From Aptenodytes patagonicus (lineage: Eukaryota; Chordata; Aves; Sphenisciformes; Spheniscidae), in contig NC_134949.1 in assembly GCF_965638725.1 (NCBI RefSeq), positions 188,917,706 to 188,981,705 of the forward strand: 64,000 nucleotides of DNA, written 5' to 3'. Position numbers and translations under genes: made by a program. The notes below the pieces were generated by a model that worked only from the letters and a program-made list of their open reading frames with translations, was not told the origin of the DNA and searched no databases. This document shows, piece by piece, positions 61,727 through 64,000 of the stretch. How positions within the stretch are numbered: position 1 is the first letter of the stretch; each line of letters opens with the position of its first letter.

Positions 61727-62018
61727 AACCAAATAAAACTTTGCCATTCATCCTGTGATGGTTGGTTCATTTTGGCTCTTACAGCTATTATTCTTGCTAT
61801 CAGTGATTCAAATTCTGATACCTAATTTGCAGTCAGTATGAAATCAACTCTGAGGGGGTGAATGCTGCTTATCTAGACTTGTCATTTTATCTCTTTCCTT
61901 AGTACTATGTGTTGTGGCTTTCTATATATTTTGAGAAAGTCTAGAATACCGTTAATAGTTTCAAACAGTGAAGGAGATCATCATATAATGCTTGATAGCA
62001 GGTTTGTGGGCTTTAAGC

Positions 62019-62078
62019 CCATTTGGACTTGATCTTAAGGGTCTTTTCCAACCTAAATGACTCTATGAATGATTCTAG
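62019..62078 (+). mobile_element. CR1 3' tail remnant
   Basis: TTTGGACTTGATCTTAAGGG followed by TCTTTTCCAACCTAAATGAC and CTATGAATGATTCT is the conserved last part of a CR1 element, the same lineage as the 39.1 kb copy. No CR1 sequence was recognised upstream of it, so only an extremely 5'-truncated end remains. Confidence 0.85.
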
Positions 62079-62219
62079 TATTTTAAGTAGCAAAAATTGT
62101 TCCTATGCTAAGAATATCTGATCTTACTGGCAAAGTGGCTATGAATGTGAGTGCCCTGTTGGGTAAAATAAATCTTCATTCTGTGAGGGAAGAAAAATGT
62201 AAGGGGGAAAATGAATCCT

Positions 62220-63190
62220 GTAATGCAACAGAGGCTGCTGCAGCTCCATGCCCTGCAGGTTCAACCAGTAGCAAGGCTGAGCGTGTATTCCCAGTAGGCA
62301 CCTGCACAAACACATGCATGCAGCACGTATGTATATGCATGGCAGGCCACACATATCAACACAAACAGCACCATGGGTGTCATCCTGTTACACTCTTTGG
62401 CTGATGAGGATGCAGATCCATTAGTGGGAAACATACAGTGTGGATCCCTCCAGTAGGTGGGCTCACAAGCTCACCACCTGGTTGCTGGCCCCCAGATCCC
62501 AGACTTCCCTGTGGCTGGCTCCTGGGTCATGAGAGACCCTGAGGCTGCAGGCTCACTCCAGCTGCTGATAAAGACCTCCTCACTTACGCAGAGATACACG
62601 TGTGCATGTGCACATATACACCCAGAGCTCTTTGGCAGCTGGTGGGGCTCCCCTGGTCCCTCTGATAGGCCCTCGTGGCCTTGTCTTTAGAAACACAGAC
62701 ATGCACACACAGACAAAAATCTCCATCAGTTGGCCAGGATTCCCCTCACCCCTGTAGAAGCAAACTCCCCAGGGGCCACCCTTTAGAGACTCTTGTGCAC
62801 AGACACAGGTACATTTCCCAGTTGACCCTCCCACCCCTGAGCCTATGGTCTCTCTGGCACCTGTCCAGAACTTCCCTTATCCATCCTCTAGCCAGCTCCT
62901 CCTGACCTCTTGCTCTTAGATACACATTCCCCTGCTCTCAGGCCACTTCACCTTTTCACTGGCTAGTCCAGCTTGATAGCTGCTAGTGATCATTCACTCA
63001 CCACCCTCACTCACTCTAGTTGCTGGCACCATGGACACAACTGAGGTCCTACTCAAGTTGCTTGTACAACTCGCTCTGTACCAGCTGGTTCACTCACTCT
63101 GGTCTCTCCAGTTGCTGGTCTGTGGTCCCTCTGACTCATGATCTGATCCTGTTGCTGACACATGGGCCTCCATACGCACATGTGCACACA
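62220..63190 (+). repeat. GC/CA-rich modular interspersed repeat, copy B
   Basis: Shares with copy A (25.4-26.1 kb) the left anchor GCAGGTTCAACCAGTAG at 62255 (24 of 28 bases identical over the extended block) and the right anchor TCACTGGCTAGTCCAGCTTG at 62956. Between them are again ACAC-rich pieces (62300-62370, 62600-62625, 62690-62715) separated by modules containing CCTGGTCCCTCTGA-like words. The anchor-to-anchor distance is about 700 bases here against about 515 in copy A, so module number or content differs. CACTCACTC-rich sequence continues after the right anchor to about 63.19 kb. It may be an LTR or the internal part of an LTR element; not a gene. Confidence 0.65.
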
Positions 63191-63900
63191 AAGTAGAGTG
63201 TCTCACGCAGGAAAATAGTTGGAAATAGAACATAATAAGAAAGGACTGACTGTGCTGGTTGGGTACAGGGCATGGCCAGACAAGCGTAGCAACTAGCAAA
63301 CTGTTTACACACAACTGGCCCTATTTATCCCCTTATCATTTTCCCATGCTTGTTCCTTTCCAAACCACTGAGATCCATCCTTTTCCCTGCCTTTGGTTCT
63401 TCCCTTAAACATTGCAAAATTAGTCTTGCACAATCCCAAAATGTTTTTCCCCTTCATCCCATAATGTGTTTTATACCCCCTAAGCAGTAACACCCCTCAG
63501 TCTGAAAGGTGCTGATCATGTTGACTCATGGGGTGGGTGTCAGACCTGGACTATAGGGCAGAGGCTGTGCTGGGATAGCCTTGGGCGGGGCCTGGACAGC
63601 ATGTCCTTTCCTTTGAATCAATTATTTGGATTCCTCCCACCTGCTATTGTGCCTCTGTGTTCATCTGGGCTTGTGGCGATAAGCCTTTGATGGGCTAATG
63701 GTTCCTGTGATGAGTTTGGGAAGAGACAGGTGAAAGTATTATTTGGATTCCACCACCCACCATTGTCTTTCTGTGCTCTTTTGTTTGTGTGCAGATAGCC
63801 TTTTTAGCACGTAGCCTTAAGAGACAGTCCTTTCCTTTGGTCTTCATCCCACTGCATGCATCTCCTTTCCTCCTGTCCTTTATACAGATAGTGGGCATTC
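63191..63900. repeat. LTR-like tract with 117-base internal duplication
   Basis: Follows the modular repeat and may belong to it. ATTATTTGGATTCC occurs at 63621 and 63738, and each is followed by a similar stretch (CCCACCTGCTATTGTGCCTC versus CCCACCATTGTCTTTCTGTG, then GATAAGCC versus GATAGCC), indicating two units 117 bases apart. Duplications of this size are common in LTR U3 regions, but no TATA/AATAAA pair that I trust was placed, so the assignment is tentative. Confidence 0.4.
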
Positions 63901-64000
63901 AAGAAAACTTCTGATATGTCCTACCTGTGTCAGTTGCTTTTTTCCCAGTAATTAATGTGTCTGTGTTTATTAATTAGAAATTAAATCCCTATGGGATTTG

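Larger units (their letters stand above)
54862..64000 (+). other. DIAPH3: DIAPH3 intron 2 (partial, runs off the window)
   Basis: Starts with donor GTAAGA and continues at least to the window end. It contains an A-rich tract, an antisense solo LTR, hairpins, a TA/TG repeat, a CR1 tail and a GC/CA-rich modular repeat (listed separately). Two minus-strand frames of about 90 codons (59515-59784 and 60919-61194) have plausible amino-acid mixes but match nothing I know. No DIAPH3 exon 3 was recognised. Confidence 0.8.

Noticed and set aside
54862..64000. Search for DIAPH3 exon 3 (LDKF... block)
   Set aside because: No splice-bounded sequence encoding this block was found by reading the + strand, so exon 3 is taken to lie beyond the window.

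Overview
The window is vertebrate nuclear DNA and almost certainly avian. Six substantial fragments and one tail remnant of chicken-repeat-1 (CR1) non-LTR retrotransposons are present. Most end in the bird-typical 3' motif built on ATTCTATG. There are also two solo retroviral LTRs of bird type, an AT-rich intron-bearing landscape, and one strong CpG island. Nothing bacterial, plasmid-like or CRISPR-like was seen, and no rRNA or tRNA gene was recognised. Most open frames in the window are chance frames or remnants of CR1 reverse transcriptase.

The one gene I can name is DIAPH3 (diaphanous-related formin 3, mDia2), on the + strand. A TATA-less CpG-island promoter lies at about 43.2-44.8 kb. Exon 1 (coding 44388-44543) carries the start codon and 52 codons. 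A 10.3 kb intron separates it from a 33-base exon 2 (54829-54861). Both junctions fit GT/AG and are in phase 0, and the encoded junction KPKF/HLNIKTLTDDV is the recognisable mDia2 N-terminus. Exon 3 was not found, so the gene continues beyond the right edge.

Layout: 1-43.2 kb is a coding-free upstream interval. It holds four larger CR1 fragments plus one old degraded copy, a solo LTR on the minus strand (16.2-16.9 kb), a GC- and CA-rich modular repeat (25.4-26.1 kb) and a possible older repeat remnant (34.4-34.7 kb). In mammals the neighbour on this side of DIAPH3 is TDRD3 in head-to-head arrangement; no TDRD3 coding sequence was recognised here. 43.2-44.8 kb is the promoter and exon 1. 44.5-54.8 kb is intron 1, with a CR1 fragment and a local tandem duplication. 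54.9-64.0 kb is part of intron 2, with an antisense solo LTR (57.2-57.8 kb), a CR1 tail, a second diverged copy of the modular repeat (62.2-63.2 kb), an LTR-like tract with an internal duplication, and several strong inverted repeats.

No previously undescribed multi-gene system is visible. The observations most worth following are: (i) the promoter grammar of DIAPH3 (two inverted CCAAT boxes, a GC box and two GGCGGGA cores, with a flanking pair of inverted ACTAC elements); (ii) an in-frame stop embedded in an identical perfect 18-base palindrome in two separate CR1 copies; (iii) the uncharacterised modular repeat family; and (iv) perfect or near-perfect hairpins, including an 18-base stem in intron 2.
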